Notes under the pieces: generated by a model | Told to the model about the DNA's origin: nothing | Databases searched by the model: none | The model's input: only the letters and a program-made list of their open reading frames with translations | Translations under genes and position numbers: made by a program | In this document: piece after piece, positions 22,754-38,184 of the stretch | How positions within the stretch are numbered: position 1 is the first letter of the stretch | Layout: every line of letters starts with the position of its first letter | Origin: Cichorium intybus | Lineage: Eukaryota > Streptophyta > Magnoliopsida > Asterales > Asteraceae | Direction: 5' to 3' | DNA: 64,000 nucleotides | Assembly (NCBI GenBank): GCA_023525715.1 | Contig: CM042014.1 | Location: 22,858,404 to 22,922,403, forward strand

Positions 22754-25597
22754 TCTATACATACATACTAATAAACAAGGCACTTTAATGCCACATGACA
22801 TTCTTTTAAAGCCTTAATGCCACATGGCATCTTTTTAAAACCTTAGCACTCTAAATTTACTTCAATCTAAATTTAAAATATTAAAAAATAAATACCATAT
22901 AATGTTTAGGAACCCATAAATGATTCGGTTATACTTTGAACTTGAGTTTCTTATCTCCAATGATGATATATTAAAAAATAAATACCAGGAAACCATAAAT
23001 GATTCGGTTATACTTAAATACCATATAATGCATAAATGATTCGGTTATACTTTGAACTTGGGTTTCTTATCTCCAATAATGATATATTAAAAAATAAAAC
23101 TTGAATTAAGAAAACTAAAACTTGAATACTATAAAAGTAACAGTTAGCATTGCACTTCATAAAAATTTGGTTTTTGGAGCTGCTCAACAAAGAAACCAAA
23201 GTACGTTGCCATCAGGGTAAAGAAATGAAAGAATGTTGCTACTGACAATAAAGAAATAAAACAATGTTGCTATTAAGGGTGAAGAATTGGAAAAATGTTG
23301 CTATTCTGAGTAAAGAAACGAAATCATGCTACTATTATGTGTAAATAACTGAAAGCGTGGGATTCACATATTTGAGGATTATCTTGGTGTTTTTAAGTAC
23401 TAATTTCAGATGCAGCTGAGTTTGGTTTTTTTACTTAGGATATGATGTTTTTCGAATCTGAATATTTGTTTATGTGCAGATTTGGTATTTTCTACATGCT
23501 ATTGAAGTTGGAAATTACTTAGGCTGTGGATAGATAAATTTTAACTCTTTTCATCTTGTAAGAAATTACTTGAGCTCTGTAGTTTTACGGGAAACAACAA
23601 AATAATCACCAAGAATGATATTTAGCATGAGGTGAAGAGCTGAAGTGGCACTACCATATAGGTAAGTGATTCACTTTATTCAATAGTTTCTTTTATAGTT
23701 TGTCAGGTTTTAAGTTTTAACATCAGAATTTGTATAATTTCTTGTATATTTTTGGGAACTATTGTTGGGATTGAATAATGTGACCTATAATGATGGTCGG
23801 AATCTAAATGGATGCACTTGAAGGTTAACATGGGATGACAGTTATACAATTCATCTTTCAAAAAGAGTTTCACCATGGAAATAGAACTTGATATGTACTT
23901 TCTTCAATAATCCACATCCAGTAGACAGAAAATAATACCTCTGTAAACTATATTGCATTCCTCTTCTTATTTCTCCGTTCTCACTTTTGTGTATTTCTTA
24001 TTTCCATTTATTAACTCTTGATTTAATGCAACCGGTAACTGGGCTATTCCTTTTGTTGCTGAACTGTTGCCAATAGCGGTCCAATGTAAACCTATAAATG
24101 AATAAAAATATATATTATATTAGTAATTCAAATAGATAATTCGATAAACCTAATAATTTGGAAAACGTACTAATCTCTTTTCAAATAAAAAAACTTAAAA
24201 GAAATCGTTTTATCCAAATAACCACAATCAGAAGAATTTGTTTCTTCAGATCGAGCTATATTTGGCGATTCAAACTTAAAATCGAAATTGAATAAAAAAA
24301 CCCCTACTATTCTGCATATGTTCCAGTATTAAACCAGGAAAACACGGTATCAACAATAAACATCAGAAAGTTCAATTATTGCTTACGATTTCTGGAAAAG
24401 GTATTGATTCTTCCACAGTTGTTTCTAATTAATCCACATTACCTTTTATTGAATAGACCATTACAAATTCTTTCGTTAGACCACGACGCTCTTCTTTGCT
24501 CTTTGACACCATTGCTCCGGCTGCTTCTTCTCCACGACGATTTCTGGAAAAGGTATTGATTCTTCCACAGCTAGCGTGAACCACCCCTAGACGAGTTCCG
24601 ATCAATCCGCTACTCCTTCTCCGCTGTCAGATTCAAATCAGTGAACCACAACCATCGATCGGACTTCAAACCTTCGATTACGGTATAATCGGACTTCAAT
24701 CCTTCGACATTAGATCTGGAAGACGACGGTCGGAGTCGATTCGATTGACATCGATTTCGATTTTTTGAGTTTACAAAAGTAGATGCGAATTCCAATTTGG
24801 GGATCCCTTTGAGTGACTGGGCTGCTTACGGTCAAACATTATCAACTATATTGGTGGACTTAATTACACCTAAAAAGTTTAACAAATTTTAAGTTTTAAT
24901 AACAAATTTCTAATAATTAAAAAGAAATCAACTTATAAAAAAATGTTTGTTAGGCTAAAGGGAATGGTTGCCTATGAAACCATCGTCATCGCCTGCCACG
25001 TAAGATCCACGTAGGATGCCTACGAAATGGATTTTTTTATGTCTCTAACTTGGAATGGATGCCTATGAAAAATTGGATTTTAGAGGATATAATTTTTTTT
25101 TTAATTCAACGCAATACAACAGATACCGATTACATTTTCAAAGGCAAGGGGCTGCCGCTGCGTATGGATGCCGCTGAAGTGGAATGGTCCATGCCGGCGG
25201 CATGGAGATTACACGTAGATGCCGATGAAAAATTACCCACCATTCCGTTTAGTCTTATAAGTCGTATGGTACCACACATGTAATTCTTTTTGCAACACCA
25301 ACACTTAAATGTGTTTAATATCGATTTGAAATTGAAATAAATTCATAAACACTTTAAATAAATAATACAAAAACAAATGCCATTTCTTTGAGCGACATAC
25401 ATATTAGGCTTAAATTCTTATTTTGTTGGCATTGTATTCACTTTTGATTAGCTAATGCATCTGCATTCCCATATAAAAATATCATATAATTAATGAAACA
25501 AATTGCAAATACACATAAATAATTCAAAACAAATTAATTGTTCAATTAATATTTCTTATTTCATCATCATCCGTGTGTTACATGGGTTATAAACTAG
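22754..25597 (+). mobile_element. Non-autonomous Helitron, 2844 bp, carrying a nested Tourist-type MITE
   Basis: Begins TCTATACATACATACTAATA after host A and ends with a hairpin (CCGTGT, loop, ACATGG), then CTAG at 25594-25597 before host T. Its 5' end (CTAATAAA, then TGCCACATGNCAT) resembles the 1 kb Helitrons here. The interior contains short direct duplications near 22915-23095, and a GC-richer stretch at 24300-24830 in which a phrase around TTCTGGAAAAGGTATTGATT occurs twice (24390 and 24540). That stretch may be captured genic sequence, but no protein was recognised. The MITE at 24953-25254 inserted later. Confidence 0.75.
24953..25254. mobile_element. Tourist-like MITE (PIF/Harbinger type), 302 bp
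   Basis: Terminal inverted repeats GGCTAAAGGGAATGGT and, complemented at the right, GACTAAACGGAATGGT. Both are flanked by TTA (24950-24952 and 25255-25257), the PIF/Harbinger target duplication. It lies within the 2.8 kb Helitron. The short ORF inside is not a transposase. Confidence 0.75.
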
Positions 25598-26280
25598 TAT
25601 TATATAAAAGAAAATTACTTACCATACTAAAATTTGTAGATTGTTGTTTTTGAAGACAATTAAGATAGTTTGAAGACAATCAACACAATAACGTGTGCTT
25701 GTTTAGTTTTGTTTTTATGATAACCTTAAACCTGAAAAATGAAAAAGAAAAATAGAAATTAAATTAAAAGGGTTTTTTGGTTAAAAATTTAATATAACGA
25801 CTTTTTGGATGAATGACCGAAAACATGTTTTGCTATTTATGTTTGCCTTTATCAAATTTGAAAACCTTAGATGACCAGGAAACCTAAAATCTTGGGTATT
25901 TCTAGTAAGTTTGTTAAATATTGTTTTTTTTTTTTTTTTTTTTTTTTTTACTAAAATAAAGTCATCATCGTTAATTAACCAAAAAAAGCTTAGCATTGGA
26001 TGGGCCATCGATCAATTACGATGGGCTGCATGTTATCAACATGTGGTCCTAATATCATGTAAATATGAATTTATATAATAGTAATGATATAGACATTTCT
26101 TTAAATACTCAAATAATTACATATCTATTTGAATTTTGAATTTTTTTATTTAATGGAAGAAGAAAAACTATACAAATGTTATTCAATTTCAACTTCATTA
26201 AATAAAAAAGTGGATGATAGGGCATTATTAGTAACTAATACTCACATGTGAAATAAGTTATATACCTTGGAGTTTTTTGG
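25598..26280. other. Intergenic with a poly(T) tract
   Basis: AT-rich; a run of about 28 T at 25922-25949. Nothing coding recognised. Confidence 0.4.
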
Positions 26281-26285
26281 TTTGA

Positions 26286-27077
26286 TGTTTGGTGCGGGGA
26301 AGTTGCTCTAAAAAGTGTTTCCCTAGATTTTATGTTATTTCTGAGTTGCAGGAGGGAAGGGTTAGTGAGTTTTGGTGTCGCTACGTTTGGAGATATCCGA
26401 TTAGAGGTGGCACACAGACCCTTCAACTATCAGATTTGGTCTCTTTGTTGGAGCAGTCTCATCTTTCTTCGGGTCCTGATTGTTTGGGGTTGGGAGTTAG
26501 ATTCCTCTGGCTCTTTTGAAGTTAGATCAGTGCGGACTCATATTGATGATTCTCAGTTGCCATTGGGTGGTTTTGCGACTCGATGGAATATGTTTATGCT
26601 ATTAATGCGAATGTTCTCATGTGACGTTTTTTATTTGATCGAATTCCTACGTAGACAAATTTTCTCTTCAAGGATCTTGATATTCCTTAGATTCTGTGCC
26701 TTACTTGTGAAACGAATTTTGAAGATACTTCTCATCTGTTTTGTAACTGCTCTATTGCGAGACAGGTGTGGAGTTGAGTTGTCAGATGGCTCGATACTCG
26801 TATTCCAGATTTTTTGTCAATGACGGATGTCTTTCTTTGGGTTGACAATCAGAAGAGGTGGAAGTTCGACCGGGAGATCTTGGATTCGGTTTGCACGACC
26901 GTCATTTGGGTTCTATGGACGTACCGAAATGCAGTTGTGTTTAAAGTTTCGTTATATTAGGAGGACCTTATTTTTGATAATATTGTAACATTTTCTTTTA
27001 AGTGGTTTTTCCTTTAGAAACGCTAAGGCGTCTAAGAATTGGATTGAGTGGTTATTTAATCCAATTCTTTCTTGATT
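26286..27077 (+). pseudogene. LINE (L1-type) 3' relic: RT zinc-binding region
   Basis: Degenerate plus-strand reading, shifting frame several times, resembles the zinc-binding domain at the end of plant LINE reverse transcriptases. Matching stretches are an RIPT-like motif, DIPxxxCPTCxTNFEDTSHLF with the Cys-His pattern, and a C-terminal FKWF...WIEWLFNP. Only the 3' part remains, as expected for a 5'-truncated non-LTR insertion. Frameshifts and stops make it non-functional. Confidence 0.7.
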
Positions 27078-27139
27078 CTTTGCTAGCATCTAACTAGCTT
27101 TCTAATATTATGGTTGTTAAAAAAAATCAACTTACGAAT

Positions 27140-28035
27140 ATTTCTCATTTAAAGAAAACTAGTGAATAAATAACATTACTTTACTAGAAAATGTCAAGAT
27201 TCAAACCCCGTATTTTTAAATTTAAATGTAGCCTAATATTTGATGAAATTAACTAGACTTTTACATTAATAATAAACTAGTAATTGAATTTATAATTGTA
27301 GTAGATTGGTTGATAGTTGATGCTCAAAGATTAACAGCAAGCTGATATTGTCTAAAACAATCAAAATCCGAAAGGAGTCTCTTTCAGGTTTTATACAAAT
27401 TCCTCTATTAAAAATATTATGATACGATTTTATTTTTTAATCTATTTTAATAAACTACTGAATAAATAACATTACTTTACTAGAAAATAAATATAGCCTA
27501 ATCTTTGACGAAATTAACTAGACTTTTACATTAATAATAAATTAGTAATTGAATTTAAAATTGTAGTAGATTGGTTGATAGTTGATGCTCAAAATTAACA
27601 GCAAGTTGATATCGTCTAGAACAGTCAAAATCCGAAAGGAGTCTGTTTCAGGTTATATATAAATTCCTCTATTAAAAATAGGGATAATGATACAGTAACA
27701 TATCGAACTGTTCATTTTGCATTTATTTGGTCTTTTAAATTTTTTCCTTGTTATCTACGGGCTTAATGTTTATATAACCGAGTTTAATTGGTCACCCAGG
27801 GGTTACTGTAGCAAAAGAATTTGTTACAGTACCCCCACAACGTTTTAAAAATGCATCTAAATGGTCTCTAAATTTTTTCAGATTTTTTCACTATTGTCTG
27901 GTTTTTGAAACCTTAAGTCTCTAAGGAGCAAGGAAAAAACCTAAGGGTCAAATAGATGCAAAATGAAAAGTTCGATAAGTTACTATAGCATTATCCCTTA
28001 AAAATATTATGATACAATTTTATTTTTTAATCTAT
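27140..28035. repeat. Direct tandem duplication of about 300 bp, second copy interrupted by a MITE
   Basis: Copy 1 at about 27155-27450 and copy 2 at about 27455-27679 plus 27999-28035 share long phrases (AATAAATAACATTACTTTAC, GTTGATAGTTGATGCTCAAA, CCGAAAGGAGTCT) with few differences. Copy 2 has lost a short segment near 27490. Neither copy encodes anything recognisable. Confidence 0.85.
27680..27998. mobile_element. MITE, 319 bp, with an empty site in the neighbouring duplicate
   Basis: Terminal inverted repeats start AGGGATAATG and extend inward (CAGTAACATATCGAACTG against TAGTAACTTATCGAACTT). It is flanked by TAAAAAT (27673-27679 and 27999-28005); 8 bp (TTAAAAAT) is also possible. Copy 1 of the tandem duplication shows the uninterrupted sequence ATTAAAAATATTATG. 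Superfamily is open: hAT or Mutator by duplication length. Confidence 0.85.
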
Positions 28036-29280
28036 TTAATAAAATAAATTTCTGTACGGGCTAGATAATTTTAAAATGCTATAAACTATCCAACTGGAAT
28101 CAATTGCATAAGGTTAAGACAAAACCATGCCTAACAATAGTCAACTTTAGTTTCATGGACCCTACTTAAATTACATATTAAGAAAGAAAGAGAAGAAAAC
28201 AATGGTCAAAGTAAAAACACTCAAACCTTAGGTGCTAAATTGAAAAGTGCAATCATATGTATTATTTAGGTGTGTAAACCATTTGTTTTTAGCGTGATGG
28301 ACGTTTTCGGTTTAATCTTCGCATGAGGTGCACAGCTATTTAGTATGTTTGACATTAGCCACCAAGCAGTCTGGCTTGTTATCCGTTGATCATCTTATTA
28401 TAACCAATGTATTCTAATATTTATAGCATTAAATTTTTGAAAACATAAGTATCTTGCAATTAAATTGTTGGAACTTCGGTAATACAAAACGCCAGAGACC
28501 TGCAAAAAGGTTATTAAAGAGATGTTTGGCATTCTTTATATGTCTTTTTGGAAATCAAGTTAATTTACATACAAAACAGTTTTATAGAAAAAAAGAATTA
28601 CATAGAGTAACCATCTGTTAAGTGGTTTAATGGTGAAAATACTTTTTTGATAAAATACTCCAAAGAAATTGCCATATATGTTCTATTCATACCGACTTTA
28701 ACTCTTGAGTGGTCGTCTAACTCCCTTTGTAGATAGCTTGTCCGGTCCAATTGATCTACAGGATGAGGTTGCACAAACTTTTACAAACTAATCGGCTAAA
28801 AACGTATATTCAATTGCTTTTTAAATAAATTGATAAAATTTTGACATTTTGTATCAAAAAGCCTGTTTTTTCTTTGCTTTAAGTTGTTACAGAAAAAAAA
28901 TTATTACTTAAAGTAAATCCTCAGCAAAAAAATTTCATCTGCTCTGATAGATACTATATCTTGCTCGATCATATTCTACTTTTTTTTTTAGTGAACTATC
29001 AGTTAAGAAAAGTAATTTATTTTGAAGAGGGTGTTATCCGAATGTAGATCATTTTTTTTTTTTAATTAGCTTGTAGATTTTTGTAACGTTGTTTTCTGTT
29101 TCTCATCAGAAATGTATAGAAATATACAACAAAATGCTTGTCAATAAACAAGCATAAATTATAGTTGCCATATAAATGTGGCCTCCGATAGTTCACTTAC
29201 ATTATAATATAAAACAATAGTTGATTGTTGTTGTTTTCAAACCTCTACATGCCACCACATCCAATTCATTATTTTCCCCA
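28036..29280. other. Intergenic, no gene recognised
   Basis: AT-rich with frequent stops in all frames; no conserved element ends seen. Confidence 0.4.
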
Positions 29281-29281
29281 C

Positions 29282-30855
<1,574 letters not shown>

Positions 30856-31893
30856 TTAGTAATGATAGCATATCTCCCTATGTTCATGTGTTGTCTTGTA
30901 ATCATCATCATCATTGAACAAGTAACTGCTGCTGCTGCTGCTGTTTGTGTTACCAATGAGTTGCTTCACTTCCTCAAGATCACTATGCATTGTTTCATAG
31001 TTCTTCAAATTATACACTTTCGGTTTCTGATCAGTGTAGTCATGGTTAATGATGAAACCTTGGCTGTGATCTCCAAAACCCTGAAGGGTAAATTCTTCTT
31101 GCTTGATCTGATGCTGCTGTTGCTTATGATACGGATCTCTATTGTAATTTCCATGGCTCATTTGACTCAAAGAACTCCCACCTTCAGAAGAAGAACCAGT
31201 ATTACTCACTTCATGAACGTCACCACCACTTCCGAACATGAACATCGCTTCTTTCAAATCTGATGTGGGGTAGTTGTATTCTATCGAGGTATTATTGTAC
31301 ATGCTCTGATTATCCTCCTGAAACCCTAAATAAAAACAACTCTCGTTGTTGTCAACGTTGCTGGTCATTAAACTGATCAAAGAGTTTGGATCTAGTGGTG
31401 GTGGTTGTGAGAGATGAGTGATATGATCTTGAACACAGGTGGTGGTGCTGGTAGGTCTCGGCAGAGAACTGATCATATTGTTGTTCATGTTCATGAAGTT
31501 AGGGGTAGTGGTATAACCGTAAAAAGGTGACGAATTATTGGTCATGAACTGATTTGATCTGTATGGTGATGGTGATTGGAGGGATGTAGATGGAAATAAA
31601 GATGACTTCTTTTGAAAGGAAGGAAGCATAGCCAAGAGCTTCTTCTTGAGCTTGGTGTTCCAGTAATTCTTGATATCATTATCAGTCCTTCCTGGTAGCT
31701 GAGCTGCTATTATTGACCATCTGCATTAAGATATTCAAATTAGATGTTTCCATGATATGAAAATAAGAACTAAATTATATATGGAAGACAGATCAGATCA
31801 TATTGGCATGCATGCATCCATAATTCTTAAAATTTTCAAACTCTTAATTAATTTTTTCTAAAATATTGATGATCTTTTGTATGAACACACACA

Positions 31894-31940
<47 letters not shown>

Positions 31941-32535
31941 TCTGACGCTTTTTCTCCCTTTTAGGTTTTAATGAAGGACCACTTTCAAATGCGACAGATG
32001 ATGTTATATATCCAAGAAATAGAATAGCTGGACCCAGAGAATTGATACGATAGCCATATATATATATATATGAAGTGTTTTAATTGTTAGTGTTAATTTG
32101 AAAATCAAAATTGGCAAAAGCAAGGATTCAAGATTTAATCATACGAAGGTAAGTGATACCTGCTACCAATGCTAGCATACAAGCTGCAGATGATATTGTC
32201 TTCATCATCAGTGAATTCACCATGCTTAATATTGGGCCTCAGATAGTTTAGCCATCTCAATCTGCAGCTCTTGCCACATCTTTTTAGACCTGCAGGCTCA
32301 AACCCATCAGCCAAGAACAACAAGAAAACCCTTCAATCAATTTCTTTCAAGAAACACTGAAAAATGAAAGAAGGAGAAAGAGAAGTGGGGATTAATTACC
32401 AGCTTTGTGAGGGAGAGCAATCCAGTTACCACCAGTGCCGTTTTTGTCAATGAAGCTTTTGAGTTTTGCATCTTCTTCAGGAGACCATGGCCCTCTCTTT
32501 ACATTTTCTTTGTCACAACATGGAGCCCTTCCCAT
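30856..32535 (-). CDS. R2R3-MYB transcription factor, RAX/Blind-like (subgroup 14)
   Basis: DNA-binding regulator acting in the nucleus. Exons on the minus strand: 32535-32400 (136 nt), 32289-32160 (130 nt) and 31720-30856 (865 nt). Junctions are GT-AG and the frame runs 377 codons to TAA, giving 376 residues. The 136/130-nt first exons are the usual R2R3-MYB pattern. It opens MGRAPCCDKENVKRGPWSPE; the R2 and R3 tryptophans are present (W, W, W in R2, then the R3 recognition helix GRTDNDIKNYWNT). KAGLKRCGKSCRLRWLNYLR and NIKHGEFTDDEDNIICSLYA place it with the subgroup that includes Arabidopsis RAX1-3/MYB36/68/87 and tomato Blind, which act in axillary meristem formation or root barrier development. 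The C-terminal half is Ser/Asn/Gln-rich and low-complexity, as is usual for the activation region. Which paralogue it is cannot be settled by eye. Confidence 0.93.
31893..31936. repeat. (CT)n microsatellite in MYB intron 2
   Basis: CT tract inside the second intron of the MYB gene; AG-repeat on the coding strand. Confidence 0.9.
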
Positions 32536-33582
32536 CTCTATGTATGTGTGTATCTCACTTGGAAATTGGCTTTTTCCAAAACAAAGTCTCTCTCCTGTCT
32601 CTGTGTGTGTGTATCTAACTATGTGTCTCTATGTGTGTTTGTGCTGTTAATTAAATGTACAATCTTGTTTGGTGGGTTTGCAGGTTGGCAAGAGACTTGT
32701 TCTGATGGAGGTCAGTAAAGAAATATTTGTTTAACAGATGCACAACACAAGTCAATAGGAGATATGGATTATATAATAATGGTGTCATCAATTAATCATT
32801 TCATATCATGATACAACACCAATTGTATCTTCTTAATTATTAGTAGTGTGTCACTAGCAAATTACTAAAAGACCCTCTCCTGTATATCCACCCATGTTTC
32901 CTTCTAATAAAACCTTCTCCAAAAGCACCAAGTCTAATGATTATAAATTTAATCTATCTTGATTTCCCAAAATTTCTGAAGCTAAATATAATTGCATTTT
33001 CAGTTTTTTATTAATTATTTTGTGAGCAGTAATACTGATTGATATTTTTGTATTAATTACGTTGTCTTCTTTCAGTATTACTAAAGAAATTCCTAACATA
33101 AATAACCAATAATGCATGGTTGAGGACTTGAGATGTTAACATTATATCCATCTTTCACTTAATGTTTTGTTTCATATCGACTACTAACGTTTGGTAAATT
33201 TTATTAATATAAATTGAATGTAGCGGATGCAATTTATATTATGCCTCTTATCTATGGATTAGGAGCTGTAGGAGTTAGCAATAGGTTGACTCATTTGGCA
33301 TTGTAATTCAGCTAATGCTTGTACCCCTTGATTAAATTAGCAGCTCCTTGATAATTAGATCATAGTAAAAACTTGGTGTCGTTCAAAAATACTATCTTAT
33401 AATTAGTGTCATAATATGTTTGAAAATTAAATCATCTAGAGTTATTCATTAACATTACTATTTTTAGAGTCTTATATTAGCTCGTGACCTTCTTTTTGAA
33501 AATATAAGCAAATGATCTCCAAGCCTGCAAAAAACAATCGCGAATTAGCAAGACTTGTACTTTACCTGACAAGTTTGTACCG

Positions 33583-33585
<3 letters not shown>
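32536..33585 (-). promoter_or_regulatory. MYB upstream region
   Basis: About 1 kb of AT-rich single-copy-looking DNA between the MYB start codon and the repeat cluster that begins with a (TA)n tract. It should hold the promoter. I did not find a convincing TATA box position or known binding-site cluster. Confidence 0.4.

Positions 33586-33650
<65 letters not shown>
33586..33650. repeat. (TA)n microsatellite, left flank of a Helitron
   Basis: TA tract that ends exactly at the Helitron start; the tract resumes at 34669 on the other side. Confidence 0.93.
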
Positions 33651-33653
<3 letters not shown>

Positions 33654-34667
33654 TATCCTAATAAATAAGTAACTGAAAGTGCCACATGTCATCTTCTAAG
33701 CTCTCTTGTACACATGTCATTTTTATAGAATTTCTGATTTTCTCAAAATAAAAATTAGTTTGTCAGTTACTCTAAACTCCTTAATTATCGTGTAACTCCT
33801 CAATTAAGTGTGGATAATTAATGACTATAATGACATATTATGAACAATCAATTAAGTGTGAGAGAAAAAATTGATTGATTTGAGAAAGAGTAAATAAGGC
33901 TTTCGAGTTTTTTACTATTTTAAAATAGGATTAACCAATCTAAGTTAATGTCAATGAAAGAAATAGCATTGAACTTTGTAAAAAAAAAATTCATTAATAA
34001 CGTCATATATTTAAAATAAAATAGTTTTCTTAATATATAATTTTTTAAATTCACCAACCAACTAAGATAAAAATGATCTGCAGATACATTGGATTTTGAA
34101 TGAAATATGACATGTTTTTGAAAAAAAATATTAGTCATAGAAACCAAACAATTGGCCGGCATGAAACTATTTGCTGAAAGGAAACCATTAACGATTCATT
34201 CCTATGCACCTTAAATAAAATCCCTAAATTGTAAATCTAAAAACCTAAACCTAAACTCTAAAAAAAACTACTTACGAAAAGAAACCTTTTGCATATAAGT
34301 TGCATGCTCTTTGTAATATTACATTTTTTTAAACAAGCTGGAGTTTACACATCGACCGTGGTATCACTACAAACAAAATGACATTTAATGACACAAAAAG
34401 ATGCCACTAAATACCAAGAAAGTGCCACCAAAAGCGCTGCGACTAAAAATATATAGTGGCACTATTTTATTGTGTCGCTGCAACATTGAATATTTTGCCG
34501 AATTATAACATTGTACTCTCATTTTTTTCTCTACCTCATGCAAAGTTTACTACTTTGAATTATTTTCTTATGGAAATATTATTTTTATGAAGATTAACGT
34601 TTACATATTCATAATTTATATTCTTTATTTTTATATCATCCCGTGTAATACACGGGTCTTACAACTA

Positions 34668-34668
<1 letters not shown>
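33651..34668 (+). mobile_element. Non-autonomous Helitron, 1018 bp, inserted in a (TA)n tract
   Basis: Starts TCTTATCCTAATAAATAAGT and ends with the hairpin CCCGTGTAATACACGGG, then TCTTACAACTAG, followed by host T. It belongs to the same family as 13654-14730. TA repeats on both sides show that it landed inside a microsatellite. No helicase coding sequence. Confidence 0.85.

Positions 34669-34749
<81 letters not shown>
34669..34749. repeat. (TA)n microsatellite
   Basis: About 80 bp of TA between the Helitron and the next element. Confidence 0.95.
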
Positions 34750-34752
<3 letters not shown>

Positions 34753-35819
34753 TAGGTTCAAATGAGAACCATTAAAAAGTTAAGAACCAATGAGAACTAA
34801 TTTTAGCCTTTGATTTTTTTTTAAACTTGATCAAATGGTTGAAAACATCCAATGGCATAGATGGTAAATATTGAAAAAAAAGAACCCACTTTCATATTCA
34901 AAACACTCAAATCAGATCTTAGATCTCAAATCAAATCAATAACTCACACAAAATCCTCTCTTTTCTGAATAAGCTCCAGCACCGCTACCACTTCCGACTA
35001 CCGCCACCACCGCATATGACCACCACCCCCGCCGACGACCACCGCCCCCGCCGACGTCCGACAAACTAAGTTTCGTCGCTGCTCTGATGAATCCGTGACA
35101 GTCGCCTCCATCTCTTTCTATTTAATCTCCGATGCAACAACACTAGATTTGCTGCCTAGATCCACCGCCTCACCTCCGTTACTGCTCCGGTGAAACGCCA
35201 ACAGCTCACCTTCGTCTATTTCTCTCAGATCTTCGGTAAGAAACCATCAGATCTGTAGATCTGTTCCACCGATGCGTCCTCCATCCACGGTTGCCTGGCT
35301 CCTCCTTTCCATGTAGATGTCTAAAACCACAACAATATAGTCTCATCAGATCTGTTGTTTCGACACTGTACACAAAGTGTTCGATGAAATGTCTCTATGA
35401 GATTTCTACAATGTGAATGTTTATTACACTGTGAATTTGTATGTTAAACTATGAATATTTAATTATATTAAGCTGTGAATGTGTGCGTTAAACCATCTCA
35501 GATCTGTTACAGCACTGTAAACAAGGTGTTCGATGAAATGTCTGTATACGTTTTCTATAAATGAATGTGTATTAAACTGTGAATCAGTATGTTAAACTGT
35601 GAATATTTCATTATATTAAGTTGTGAATATGTGCATTAAACTGTGAATGTGTGTAATAAGCTGTGAATACGACCGTGAAAATGACGATTTTGCCCTTTCT
35701 TACAAGAAAAAGCAAAAAAACGGGATTTTAACATTTAAATCAGATGCGTCCATTTTTTTTTAAGTGAAAGGCTAAGATTAGTTCTCATGGTTCTCAACTT
35801 TTTAATGGTTCTCATTTGA

Positions 35820-35822
<3 letters not shown>
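34750..35822. mobile_element. (TA)n-flanked inverted-repeat element E1, about 1.07 kb
   Basis: Left end AGGTTCAAATGAGAACCATT; right end complemented ATATCAAATGAGAACCATTA. The inverted similarity extends about 60 bp (AAAAAGTT, GAGAACTAAT, TTAGCCTTT). The interior has a GC-rich, gene-like stretch at 34965-35330 with CCGCCACCACC-type runs, not recognised as a protein. A tandem duplication of about 155 bp follows at roughly 35341-35495 and 35496-35650. Flanked by TA tracts on both sides. Confidence 0.7.

Positions 35823-35908
<86 letters not shown>
35823..35908. repeat. (TA)n microsatellite
   Basis: TA tract of about 85 bp separating two inverted-repeat elements. Confidence 0.95.
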
Positions 35909-37423
<1,515 letters not shown>

Positions 37424-38184
37424 TGAAAGGTTTTCCGCAACCATGAACTAAAAACCTAAGTTCATATGCAACCTAGAAAAGATCTATGTTTTTCTTACTT
37501 TGAACATGTAACTAATTCCTAAAAGGCCAAACAAAATTAACTAAAAGAATAAATCAGAAAACTAACCTTTAGTTTTAATCTTGAAGCTAAGCAGCACAAG
37601 TGTCCTGCCTCGAATGAGATCACACCCAGGGAGCCAGAGGGTGGACGAAAATTCCAGAGAGAATTATAGAATGAGCACAAATAATGAGGCCTAGGGTTCC
37701 CTATTTATAGGGAAACAAGAAACTCTAGCCGTCAGCCATTTTCCGGATTATACGTACGCGCGTCGCGGCCTTTACATTGGCGCGCCGCGCGCCGCAATTC
37801 AACTATTGAATTCATACGAATATATACGCGCGTCGCGGCCTTTACATTGGCGCGCCGCGCGCCGCAATTCAACTATTGAATTTGTACGAATTTAATCCTT
37901 GACTTCCTGATTAATCTAATTAATGCCACAGAAATTAATCCAATTAATTCCTGATTAATTATTAATCAATCAATATAGTTTCTAATTAATATATTATCAC
38001 TTTAATATATTAACAAACCATATCTTTTATTTCTATTGATTTATTAATCCCATAATAAACCAACCTTTCTCTCTACCGAACTTTCTACCAAACCTCCAGC
38101 TATGAGGGCAACCCAAATGGACTTTGCTTCTATTAATTAGGTAAATACAAATTATAAGTCATGGCTTAGACACCTAATCCAACA
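37424..38184 (-). repeat. LTR of the Copia-like element (3' LTR)
   Basis: TG...CA bounded. Contains a tandem duplication of about 70 bp (37751-37890), each unit carrying CGCGCGTCGCGG, about 10 bases, and a GGCGCGCCGCGCGCC palindrome. A CTATTTATAGGG stretch near 37710 is TATA-like. Confidence 0.92.

Noticed and set aside
32435..32650. Plus-strand ORF containing HGALPIS, a string familiar from sequencing-adapter contamination
   Set aside because: The bases are simply the antisense of the MYB start (MGRAPCCDKE) and continue smoothly into promoter DNA, so it is natural sequence.
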